This document shows positions 1 through 5,187 of a stretch of 5,863 nt of DNA, in pieces; position 1 is the stretch's first letter, and every line of letters begins with the position of its first letter. A program made the translations under genes and the position numbers. This DNA is from Spirochaetes bacterium RBG_16_67_19 (GTDB lineage: Bacteria; Spirochaetota; Spirochaetia; SZUA-6; DRHE01): NCBI GenBank assembly GCA_001829505.1, contig MIBK01000031.1:1888-7750 (forward strand), given 5' to 3'. Under the pieces are notes generated by a model. That model saw only the letters and a program-made list of their open reading frames with translations. It had not been told where the DNA came from and did not search any database.

Positions 1-1
1 C

Positions 2-853
2 ACCCACGTGCTGGGTTTGCGGGGCGGACGGATCCTCTGGCGGGGCCCGCGCCGCCGCACGCTCACGCCGCGCAACCTGCGCCGCCTGTACGGCGCCGCC
101 CCGCCGCGGGCGGAGCCTGAGGCTCCGGCGGCCCGCCCGGTAGCGGCCCGGCCGGCAGTGGCGCCGCCGGAGGTCCTGGTCCAGATGCGCGACGTGCGCG
201 TGCGTTACGGGGACAAGACCGTGCTGGAGGGCCTCTCCTGGACCATGCGCCGGGGGGAGCGCTGGTGCATCCGGGGACCCAACGGGTCGGGCAAGAGCAC
301 CCTGCTGGCCCTGATCTGCGGCGACCACCCCCAAGCCTACGCCAACGACATCCGCCTGTTCGGGGAAGCCCGCGGCAGCGGGGAAAGCATCTGGGACATC
401 AAGCGCCGCATCGGCCTCTTGTCCACGGAGTTCCAGATCGCCTACCGCAGGCAGGCCAGCGGCCTGGAAGTGGTGGTGTCGGGCTTCCACGACTCCATCG
501 GGATGTACGAGCGCTCCAGCCCGGCCGAGGAGTCCTCGGCCCGGGCGCTGCTGGAAGGGCTGGGGCTGGAGAGCCTGGCGGAGCGGGATTTCGACGCGCT
601 GTCCGGAGGCCAGCAGCGTCTGCTCCTGCTGGCCCGGGCCATGGTCAAAGCACCCGAGCTGCTGGTGCTGGACGAGCCCTGCCAGGGGCTGGATCCCGCC
701 AACCGGGCCAGGATCCTGGCCATGATCGACCGGATCGGGGACGGCGCCGAGCTGATCTACGTGTCGCACCACCGCGACGAGCTGCCGCGCTGCCTGACGC
801 ACCTGCTGGAGCTGCCTGCAGGCAAGAGCAGCCGCCTGGAGGCAGGCGGATAA
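2..853 (+). CDS. modF: ModF-type tandem ABC ATPase, C-terminal part (5' end outside window)
   Basis: The reading frame is open from base 2, and its first residues (T-H-V-L-G-L-R-G-G, then LTPRNLRRLYG) look like the H-switch and C-terminal tail of a preceding ATPase domain. This is therefore the second half of a tandem ABC protein and the GTG at 8 is not its start. An Ala/Pro-rich linker follows (about residues 30-55 counted from base 8), then a complete nucleotide-binding domain: Walker A GPNGSGKST (90-98), signature LSGGQ (198-202), Walker B LLVLDEP (218-224), D-loop GLD (227-229) and H-switch SHH (253-255). The stretch after Walker A (GDHPQAYANDIRLFGEARGS, then GESIWDIK) closely recalls E. 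coli ModF, which lies beside the molybdate transporter genes and has no membrane partner of its own. The exact role of ModF is unsettled. No mod genes are visible here. It converges on the membrane-protein cluster with 11 bases between stop codons. Confidence 0.88.
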   Translation, partial: THVLGLRGGRILWRGPRRRTLTPRNLRRLYGAAPPRAEPEAPAARPVAARPAVAPPEVLVQMRDVRVRYGDKTVLEGLSWTMRRGERWCIRGPNGSGKSTLLALICGDHPQAYANDIRLFGEARGSGESIWDIKRRIGLLSTEFQIAYRRQASGLEVVVSGFHDSIGMYERSSPAEESSARALLEGLGLESLAERDFDALSGGQQRLLLLARAMVKAPELLVLDEPCQGLDPANRARILAMIDRIGDGAELIYVSHHRDELPRCLTHLLELPAGKSSRLEAGG

Positions 854-864
854 GGTGGCGGGCG

Positions 865-1326
865 CTACGCGCGGCCGGGCAGCAGGGTTTCCCGCAGGGC
901 CGTGAGCCACCGTCCCGGCTGGGCGAAGCGGAAAGCCGCCGTCTCGCCCTGACCCTCCGAGGTCCGGAAGCGGATGGCCACCACGTACTGGCGCAGGGTC
1001 CTGCCCCGGTGGGTGTTGGAAAGGCCTATGTTCAGGATTGCCGCAGCCGGGATGCTGAGCTCAAAACCACCGACCCGGGCCCGGAAATGCAGCCCATCCT
1101 TGAGCAGCACCACGGCGCCCAGGGAGCGCAGGGGTCCCGCCGGCTGGGATTCCAGCCCGTAATAGGTGACCAGGTAACTGGTGCGCACCACGCCCGCCCG
1201 GGGATACTTGCGGCGGAGCCTGGTGGATTCGGCCAGGCGCAGGGCCGCCACGGACAGGATCATCCCCAGGAAGAGCAGGGCGGTCAGACGCCAGCCGGGA
1301 TCGGCCAGACGTTCGGCGAAGGTCAT
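865..1326 (-). CDS. Small membrane-anchored protein of unknown function, paralogue of the upstream gene
   Basis: The protein has 153 residues. One hydrophobic segment near the N-terminus (about residues 13-30, LTALLFLGMILSVAALRL) is followed by a basic patch (STRLRRKYPR) that should stay in the cytoplasm. The rest alternates short hydrophobic strands and polar turns and ends in an amphipathic helix (about 135-148), a pattern compatible with a PH- or GRAM-like beta domain; that fold is an inference. About half of the roughly 90 residues from the GLES motif onward are identical to the gene just upstream, including PLRS, QYVVAIRF and AAFR. The ATG at 1326 lies 4 bases after the upstream stop, so the two are surely cotranscribed and probably translationally coupled; no strong ribosome site precedes it. 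It is the last gene of the cluster. Function not recognised. Confidence 0.8.
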   Translation of the reverse strand: MTFAERLADPGWRLTALLFLGMILSVAALRLAESTRLRRKYPRAGVVRTSYLVTYYGLESQPAGPLRSLGAVVLLKDGLHFRARVGGFELSIPAAAILNIGLSNTHRGRTLRQYVVAIRFRTSEGQGETAAFRFAQPGRWLTALRETLLPGRA

Positions 1327-1330
1327 GGCT

Positions 1331-1816
1331 TCAGTCTGGGGGCACGGACGGGTTCAGGGTGCGCCCCTGGATCAGGGTGGCCTTGATGGCCGCGGTCCAC
1401 TGCGCGGGCAGAGGGATGCGGAAGGCCGCCTTCTCCTCCTTGCCATCGGCGTTCAGGAAGCGGATGGCCACCACGTACTGGTGCAGGGGCTTGCCCTTGT
1501 GCGTGTCGGTCACCCCGATGTGGGTGATGGCCGCCCCGGGAATGGTAAGCTCCCGGTTGGCGAAGCGGGCCCGATAGTACAGGCTGTCGCGAAGAAGCAC
1601 CAGCGCCCCGATGGAACGCAGGGGCCGGCCGGGCTCGGACTCCAGGCCGAAGTAGTTGACCCCGAAGCTGGTCAGCACGATGCGCTCCCGGGGGAACTTC
1701 TCGCTGATGCGCCGGGCTTCTCGGTTGCGCAGGACCACCAGGGCCAGCAGGATCCCCAGGAAGACGGCGGCGAATACCAGCCAGCTGGGATTGGTCAGGC
1801 CTTCCATGAAGTTCAT
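1331..1816 (-). CDS. Small membrane-anchored protein of unknown function, paralogue of the downstream gene
   Basis: The protein has 161 residues. A single membrane segment spans about residues 11-29 (SWLVFAAVFLGILLALVVL), followed by the basic stretch RNREARRISEKFPRER and a soluble domain of about 110 residues. That domain carries GLES, PLRSIGALVLLRDSLYYRAR, ELTIPGAAITHIG, QYVVAIRF and AAFR, most of which recur in the next gene. The last ten residues (LNPSVPPD end) are an extension absent from the paralogue. The first ATG (1816) overlaps the upstream stop as ATGA, which supports this start and suggests coupled translation. A PH-like membrane-associated fold is plausible from the strand pattern, but I do not recognise the family and assign no function. 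Confidence 0.82.
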   Translation of the reverse strand: MNFMEGLTNPSWLVFAAVFLGILLALVVLRNREARRISEKFPRERIVLTSFGVNYFGLESEPGRPLRSIGALVLLRDSLYYRARFANRELTIPGAAITHIGVTDTHKGKPLHQYVVAIRFLNADGKEEKAAFRIPLPAQWTAAIKATLIQGRTLNPSVPPD

Positions 1817-2190
1817 TTCAGCTTCGAAAGGTAGCGCATTACCCGGGCTCTGGCAAGGGAGCGCAGGAGCCCGGCCGGGGCCTTCAGCTCGTTGAGAAAG
1901 CTTTCAGCGATCTCGCCGTCGCTGCGGCCCTTGCCGCGCAGCTCCTGGATGAAGTCCCGGTTCATGTCCAGCAGGCTCTTCAGGCGCCCGGTGCGCTCGG
2001 CGGTGAGGACCAGTGCCAAGGCCACCGCCGCGATCGACAAGACCAGGGTGATGATGTAGTCGTAGCGCGGATCGGGGACAATGAAGCGGAACAGGGAGCG
2101 GGGGTTGCCGGCGTTGAAGATGGCGTAGAAGTCCAGCGCCAGCAGGACCACCACCAGGATGAACAGGTACTTGCGTGTTGTTTCTTTCAT
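1813..2190 (-). CDS. Two-pass membrane protein of unknown function, first gene of a three-gene cluster
   Basis: From the ATG at 2190 the product has 125 residues. Membrane segment 1 is about residues 8-25 (YLFILVVVLLALDFYAIF), a short loop follows (NAGNPRSLFRFIVPDPRYD), and segment 2 is about 45-63 (YIITLVLSIAAVALALVLT). The C-terminal half is charged and helical (MNRDFIQELRGKGRSDGEIA and onward), ending in a basic stretch, and is presumably cytoplasmic. The stop overlaps the next start (ATGA). The start is uncertain. ATG 2190 gives a natural N-terminus (MKETTRK) but has no ribosome site, because the U-tract of the permease terminator lies just before it. An in-frame ATG at 2226 has a good site (AAAGGA) and would add MGQGSCPIFFES, but lies inside the terminator hairpin. 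I chose 2190 because the 12 extra residues are encoded by the hairpin and look non-biological. Function not recognised. Confidence 0.75.
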   Translation of the reverse strand: MKETTRKYLFILVVVLLALDFYAIFNAGNPRSLFRFIVPDPRYDYIITLVLSIAAVALALVLTAERTGRLKSLLDMNRDFIQELRGKGRSDGEIAESFLNELKAPAGLLRSLARARVMRYLSKLK

Positions 2191-2196
2191 GCTTTC

Positions 2197-2228
2197 AAAA
2201 AAGATGGGGCAGGATCCCTGCCCCATCT
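2197..2228 (-). terminator. Intrinsic terminator downstream of the permease gene
   Basis: Read on the minus strand, AGATGGGGCAGG, a three-base loop GAT and CCTGCCCCATCT form a perfect 12-bp stem, followed at once by six T residues (2202 to 2197). This is a textbook rho-independent terminator, 34 bases after the permease stop. Because the T run ends 6 bases before the ATG of the next gene, expression of the small membrane-protein cluster would need read-through or a promoter inside the permease end; none was seen. On the + strand the A-rich flank gives no U-tract, so it acts in one direction. Confidence 0.88.
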
Positions 2229-2240
2229 CGCATTCCTTTC
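2224..2240 (-). promoter_or_regulatory. Shine-Dalgarno and alternative ATG inside the terminator
   Basis: On the minus strand GAAAGGAA (2240-2233) is followed after 6 bases by ATG (2226-2224). The frame from this ATG runs without a stop into the two-pass membrane protein. The ATG belongs to the left arm of the terminator stem, so a ribosome bound here would block or melt the hairpin. It may be the true start of the gene, a translation-dependent antitermination device, or a coincidence. Confidence 0.45.
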
Positions 2241-2261
2241 CGCAAGGACGCGAAAAGCGCG

Positions 2262-3782
2262 TCACTCGATGATGATCTTGCGCTCCTCGCCGACCTTCAT
2301 GGCCGCCCATTCCGCCTCGGCCTTCTTCCAGGCCTCCTCGGAGGCTTCCGCTTCCCAGACCGCCAGGCCGCGCTCCTCGCGCGTGGCGCCCTTCAGCAGG
2401 TTGTCCAGCAGGATGGTCACAATGGCCGTGACCGCCATGCCCGTCTGCAGGATGGCCTGGCAGATGTTGCCCAGGACCTCGGCCAGCCTTCCGGCCTCGG
2501 CCCAGTTGATGCGCGCGGCGTTGAAGTGCGCCGGCACGCTCAGGCCCGCGAACAGGCCAATGCCGATGATGAACAGGTTGCGGGCGTTGTTCAGGTTCAC
2601 GAACTGCAGGTTGGAGAGCCCGACCGCGGCGATCAGGCCGAACAGCCCGACGAACATGGAGCCGACCACCGGCTGCGGCAGGGTGGCCAGCACGGCGCCG
2701 AACTTGGCGAACAGGGGGACGATCAGCATCAGGATGGCCCCGGTGCGGATCACGCGGCGGCTGGCCACGCGGGTCAGCCCGATGGAGCCGATGTTCTCGG
2801 AGTAGGAGGTGGTGCCGTTGCCGGTTTGCAAGATGCCGTCGATCAGGCAGCCCAGCCCCTCACAGCCCAGGCCCTTGGAGATCATGCGGGCCGTGGGCAC
2901 CGGCGCCTCGGACATGCGCGCGCAGGAGTGGTAGTCGCCGATGGACTCGATCATCGAGGCGATGTACCCGGCGATCATGCCGATGGCCCCGGCCAGGGTG
3001 ATGGAGCTAAGCGTCGGGAAGCCCCACTTGAAGGGGATCAGCGGCCGGATGGAGAACCAGGGGGAGGTGCGGATCAGGTCCAGCTTGCCGGCCAGGTTGG
3101 CCGGGTTTCCTGGGGCGATCCAGCCGAACAGGGTGCCCAGCAGCGAGGCGAGCCAGCCGGTGGCGATGGCCAGGATGACCGGGAACAGGAGGAACACCCG
3201 GGATTTGCGGGAGAACACCTGGGAGTACAGGATCAGGGCTAGCAGGGTGATCAGGGAGACTACCCAGTTGCCGGCCATCCAGGGGGCGCCGATCCCGTAC
3301 AGGTTCAGACCGATCATGGCAATGACCGGGCCGATGACGATCGGGCCGAGGATCCTTTTCACCTGGCCCATGATCCCGGTGTAGCCCAGCACGATCTCAA
3401 ACACGGAGGCGAACATGATCGCCGCGGAAACCTGCTGGATCATGACCTGCCAGCCCAGGCCCTGCGCCGCCACCATGCTCACGATGGCCAGGCCCGGACC
3501 CAGGAAGGAGAAGGTGCCGCCCTGCACGATCGGCAGGTTGTTGCCGATCTTGGAGACCTGCAGCAGGGTGGTGATGCCCGAGGCGAAGAACATGGTGGAG
3601 ATGAGCAGGGCCAGCTCCTCCGGGGGCATCTTCATGGCGCCGCCCATGATAAAGGGGATCAGCACCGTGGCCCCGAACATGGTCAGGTAGTTCTGGAGCC
3701 CCAGCAGGATGGCCAGGCCGATCCGCGGTTTGCTGCCGATGGGGTAGAGGACCCACCCCTTGGCCTGCTTACCATTACTCAT
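2262..3782 (-). CDS. NCS2-family nucleobase permease (uracil/xanthine type)
   Basis: The 506-residue multi-pass membrane protein is a cation-coupled nucleobase transporter of the NCS2/NAT family, and the context suggests it imports uracil, thymine or a related pyrimidine. Family landmarks include LGLQNYLTMFGATVLIPFIM (28-46), the helix-break region IVQGGTFSFLGPG (85-97), ILGPIVIGPVIAMIGLNLY (144-162), the ESIGDYHSC segment (E279) and TSYSENIGSIGLTRVASR (325-342). E279 and E329 match in context the two glutamates that bind uracil in E. coli UraA. The start at 3782 is supported by AGGAGGG (3796-3790) at 7 bases. After the last membrane helix (about 446-464) there is an unusual charged, Trp- and Ala-rich tail of some 40 residues. 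It lies 77 bases after the amidase and before a strong terminator. Xanthine or another purine as substrate cannot be excluded from sequence alone. Confidence 0.9.
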   Translation of the reverse strand: MSNGKQAKGWVLYPIGSKPRIGLAILLGLQNYLTMFGATVLIPFIMGGAMKMPPEELALLISTMFFASGITTLLQVSKIGNNLPIVQGGTFSFLGPGLAIVSMVAAQGLGWQVMIQQVSAAIMFASVFEIVLGYTGIMGQVKRILGPIVIGPVIAMIGLNLYGIGAPWMAGNWVVSLITLLALILYSQVFSRKSRVFLLFPVILAIATGWLASLLGTLFGWIAPGNPANLAGKLDLIRTSPWFSIRPLIPFKWGFPTLSSITLAGAIGMIAGYIASMIESIGDYHSCARMSEAPVPTARMISKGLGCEGLGCLIDGILQTGNGTTSYSENIGSIGLTRVASRRVIRTGAILMLIVPLFAKFGAVLATLPQPVVGSMFVGLFGLIAAVGLSNLQFVNLNNARNLFIIGIGLFAGLSVPAHFNAARINWAEAGRLAEVLGNICQAILQTGMAVTAIVTILLDNLLKGATREERGLAVWEAEASEEAWKKAEAEWAAMKVGEERKIIIE

Positions 3783-3807
3783 ACGCGAACCCTCCTACGT
3801 AGGTTTG

Positions 3808-3846
3808 AAAAACCAAGAAAGCCGGCTCCCTGACAGGGCGCCGGCT
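3808..3846 (-). terminator. Hairpin between amidase and permease, likely partial terminator
   Basis: On the minus strand AGCCGGC (3846-3840) pairs with GCCGGCT (3826-3820). After one mismatch an inner CCCT/AGGG stem closes on a three-base loop, and the sequence runs on as TTCTTGG then TTTTT. The stem is strong but the U-tract is interrupted, so termination may be incomplete. It lies 14 bases after the amidase stop and 38 bases before the permease start. It could lower permease expression relative to the amidase or protect the 3' end of a processed message. Confidence 0.55.
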
Positions 3847-3859
3847 CTCCTTTTGCCGG

Positions 3860-4729
3860 TTATGGAAGCTGCTGGCAGATCTCCGTGTACAGCTCCGGGC
3901 GCCGGTCCCGGAAGAACTGCCAGCCGTCGCGCACTTCGCGGATCTGGTCCAGGTCCAGGTCCGCCGTGACCACCTCGTCCTTGTCCTCGCTGCCTTTGAT
4001 TATAACTTTGCCGCGCGGGTCCACGAAGTAGCTGGAGCCGTAGAACTTGCCGAACTCCCAGGGCTTCTCCAGGCCGACGCGGTTGTTGGCCCCGATGAAC
4101 ACCCCGTTGGCCACTGCCTGCGCCGGCTGCTCCAACTCCCACAGGTAGCGGGACTTGCCTTCCGTGGTGGCCGAGGGGTTGAACAGGATCTCCGCTCCTC
4201 TTAGTGCCAGGATGCGGGCGCATTCCGGGAAGTGCCGGTCGTAGCAGATGAAGATCCCGATTCTCGCGTAAGCGGTCTGGAACACGGGGAAGCCCAGGGT
4301 GCCGGGCTTGAAGTAGAACTTCTCCCAGAAGGCGGGGTAGGTATGAGGGATGTGCACCTTGCGCATCTTGCCGAGGTACTCGCCGTCCGCGTCCAGCACG
4401 GCCGCGGCGTTGTAGTACACCCCCTCCTGCTCCATCTCATAGATCGGGAGGATCAGGACCATATGGTATTTTTTGGCCAGGGGGGCCAGCCGCTCGGTGA
4501 TCGGGCCGGGCACCGGCTCGGCGGCGCGGTACCACTTGATGTCCTGCTCGGCGCAGAAGTACGGCCCATGGAAGATCTCCTGCAGGCAGAGGATCTGCGT
4601 GCCTTTTTTTCCGGCCTCCTCGATCAAGGGCAGGTGCTTCTGAATCATGGCCTCCTTGATCTCCTGGACCGAACCCTCGTGCCGGGGATTGGTCGCCTGG
4701 ATGAGGCCGCAGCGGATGACTCTGGGCAT
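3860..4729 (-). CDS. Nitrilase-family amidohydrolase, probable beta-ureidopropionase
   Basis: The product has 289 residues from ATG 4729 and is cytoplasmic. It is a single carbon-nitrogen hydrolase domain with the Glu-Lys-Cys triad visible at E51 (LCLQEIFHGPYF), K124 (GKMRKVHIP) and C162 (IFICYDRHFPE). The NPSAT motif (184-188) and the HTYPAFWEKFYFKPG substrate-loop region fit N-carbamoyl-beta-alanine amidohydrolases, which release beta-alanine (or beta-aminoisobutyrate), CO2 and ammonia in the last step of reductive pyrimidine degradation. N-carbamoylputrescine amidase is a related alternative, but the neighbouring dihydropyrimidinase favours beta-ureidopropionase. An in-frame TTG at 4768 would add 13 residues. 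I prefer ATG 4729 because the family domain begins at once (RVIRCGLIQATN) and because a promoter places transcription start close to this ATG. There is no ribosome site upstream, consistent with a leaderless message. Confidence 0.9.
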   Translation of the reverse strand: MPRVIRCGLIQATNPRHEGSVQEIKEAMIQKHLPLIEEAGKKGTQILCLQEIFHGPYFCAEQDIKWYRAAEPVPGPITERLAPLAKKYHMVLILPIYEMEQEGVYYNAAAVLDADGEYLGKMRKVHIPHTYPAFWEKFYFKPGTLGFPVFQTAYARIGIFICYDRHFPECARILALRGAEILFNPSATTEGKSRYLWELEQPAQAVANGVFIGANNRVGLEKPWEFGKFYGSSYFVDPRGKVIIKGSEDKDEVVTADLDLDQIREVRDGWQFFRDRRPELYTEICQQLP

Positions 4730-4731
4730 GC

Positions 4732-4744
4732 GCGATTGTATCGC
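4732..4744. promoter_or_regulatory. Inverted repeat covering the amidase -10 box
   Basis: GCGAT and ATCGC flank a three-base centre (TGT on the + strand), making a 13-bp dyad that contains most of the -10 box. Its place fits a repressor site, but a short dyad can occur by chance. Confidence 0.35.
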
Positions 4745-4764
4745 AGGGAATTCTAAGCCGTCAA
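4735..4764 (-). promoter_or_regulatory. Sigma70-type promoter of the amidase gene
   Basis: On the minus strand TTGACG (4764-4759) and TACAAT (4740-4735) are separated by 18 bases. Each box differs from consensus at one base. The ATG of the amidase begins 6 bases after the last base of the -10 box, which is where transcription normally starts, so the message is probably leaderless or nearly so. Confidence 0.7.
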
Positions 4765-4766
4765 GC

Positions 4767-4782
4767 AAATTCCCGGGAATTT
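4767..4782. promoter_or_regulatory. Perfect 16-bp palindrome upstream of the amidase promoter, candidate operator
   Basis: AAATTCCCGGGAATTT is a perfect palindrome whose edge lies 2 bases from the amidase -35 box, in an otherwise very GC-rich intergenic region. The half-site GGGAATT occurs again in direct orientation at 4746-4752, within the spacer of the same promoter. Both facts point to a dimeric DNA-binding regulator. Which protein binds is unknown. Confidence 0.55.
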
Positions 4783-4840
4783 ACATCGGCTGCCGAGGTA
4801 CTGGGGGGCTGCGGGGAACACGGCCGGCCGCACGCCCGGC

Positions 4841-4870
4841 CGCCGCGCGCCCCTTGACGGGCGGGCGGCG
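4841..4870. repeat. Imperfect 12-bp inverted repeat around the -35 box
   Basis: CGCCGCGCGCCC (4841-4852) and GGGCGGGCGGCG (4859-4870) pair at 11 of 12 positions around a 6-base centre that holds most of the -35 box of the + strand promoter. It could be an operator, but the local sequence is nearly all G and C, so chance pairing is likely enough to keep confidence low. Confidence 0.3.
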
Positions 4871-4881
4871 CGGGTCATAAT
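4854..4881 (+). promoter_or_regulatory. Sigma70-type promoter of the small zinc-ribbon gene
   Basis: TTGACG (4854-4859), a 16-base spacer and CATAAT (4876-4881) match the usual promoter in 10 of 12 positions. It faces away from the amidase promoter, about 90 bases between the two -35 boxes. A GTG start lies 6 bases after the -10 box, suggesting a leaderless message. Confidence 0.65.
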
Positions 4882-4887
4882 GCAGGC

Positions 4888-5187
4888 GTGGGCAAGCGCG
4901 GCGTGCGGGTCATGGAGCTGGAGGATTTCCTCTGCCGCTGTGGCGCGGCGGATTTCCGGCGGGAGCCCGTTGATGAGGAGCCGCTGGCCATGACCTGCCG
5001 GCGCTGCGGGCGGCGCTTCTCGATCCGCAGGCTGGAGAAAAAGAGCCGCCTGAGCGGCCTGCCCATGTCCTTCGGCTTCCGCAGCCTGTACTGGGACCGG
5101 TTCGACCACTCCGGCGGTTCGCAATTCGGCGTCGCCGACGAAGGATGGGAGATCCGGGAGGCGGAAGGCCCTTCCCCGCCCGCCTAG
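4888..5187 (+). CDS. Small CxC/CxxC zinc-ribbon-like protein of unknown function
   Basis: The product has 99 residues from GTG 4888, or 91 from ATG 4912. Counted from the ATG, cysteines C8 and C10 (LCRCG) and C29 and C32 (CRRCG) form a CxC-x18-CxxC pattern, each pair followed by Gly, which suggests a zinc ribbon. A basic stretch (RRLEKKSR) and an aromatic-rich C-terminal half (FGFRSLYWDRFDHSGGSQF) follow. There is no signal peptide or membrane segment. Its own promoter is strong-looking. The GTG fits a leaderless start, whereas the ATG lacks a ribosome site, so I give the longer form with reserve. The gene is inserted between dihydropyrimidinase and amidase, divergent from the amidase, and shares a CTAG double stop with the dihydropyrimidinase. 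A local regulator role would suit the position but is only a guess; the family is not recognised. Confidence 0.7.
   Translation: MGKRGVRVMELEDFLCRCGAADFRREPVDEEPLAMTCRRCGRRFSIRRLEKKSRLSGLPMSFGFRSLYWDRFDHSGGSQFGVADEGWEIREAEGPSPPA

Noticed and set aside
8..10. GTG as the start of the ABC gene
   Set aside because: The frame is open to the window edge and the residues here match the end of a preceding ATPase domain, so the real start lies upstream.
813..849. Palindrome TGCCTGCAGGCA and the CCGCCT/AGGCGG hairpin at the end of the ABC gene
   Set aside because: Both lie inside coding sequence, neither is followed by a U-tract in either direction, and such pairing is common in GC-rich DNA; not called a terminator.
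265..1386. Long open frame on the + strand running through the ABC gene and the convergent cluster
   Set aside because: It is out of frame with the clear ABC motifs, rich in Gly, Pro, Arg and Gln as GC-rich shadow frames are, and covers genes on both strands.
2247..2263. GACGCG/CGCGTC hairpin at the permease stop
   Set aside because: It is a short 6-bp stem without a U-tract; the much better terminator follows directly.
2175..3242. Open + strand frame opposite the permease
   Set aside because: The composition is low-complexity Gly/Asp/Gln with no domain, and the minus strand has an unmistakable transporter.
3794..3803. CCTACGTAGG palindrome next to the permease ribosome site
   Set aside because: It is too short and without a loop if folded as RNA; it may be a chance site.
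4766..4768. TTG as the amidase start
   Set aside because: It would place the start upstream of both promoter boxes and add 13 residues that do not resemble the family.
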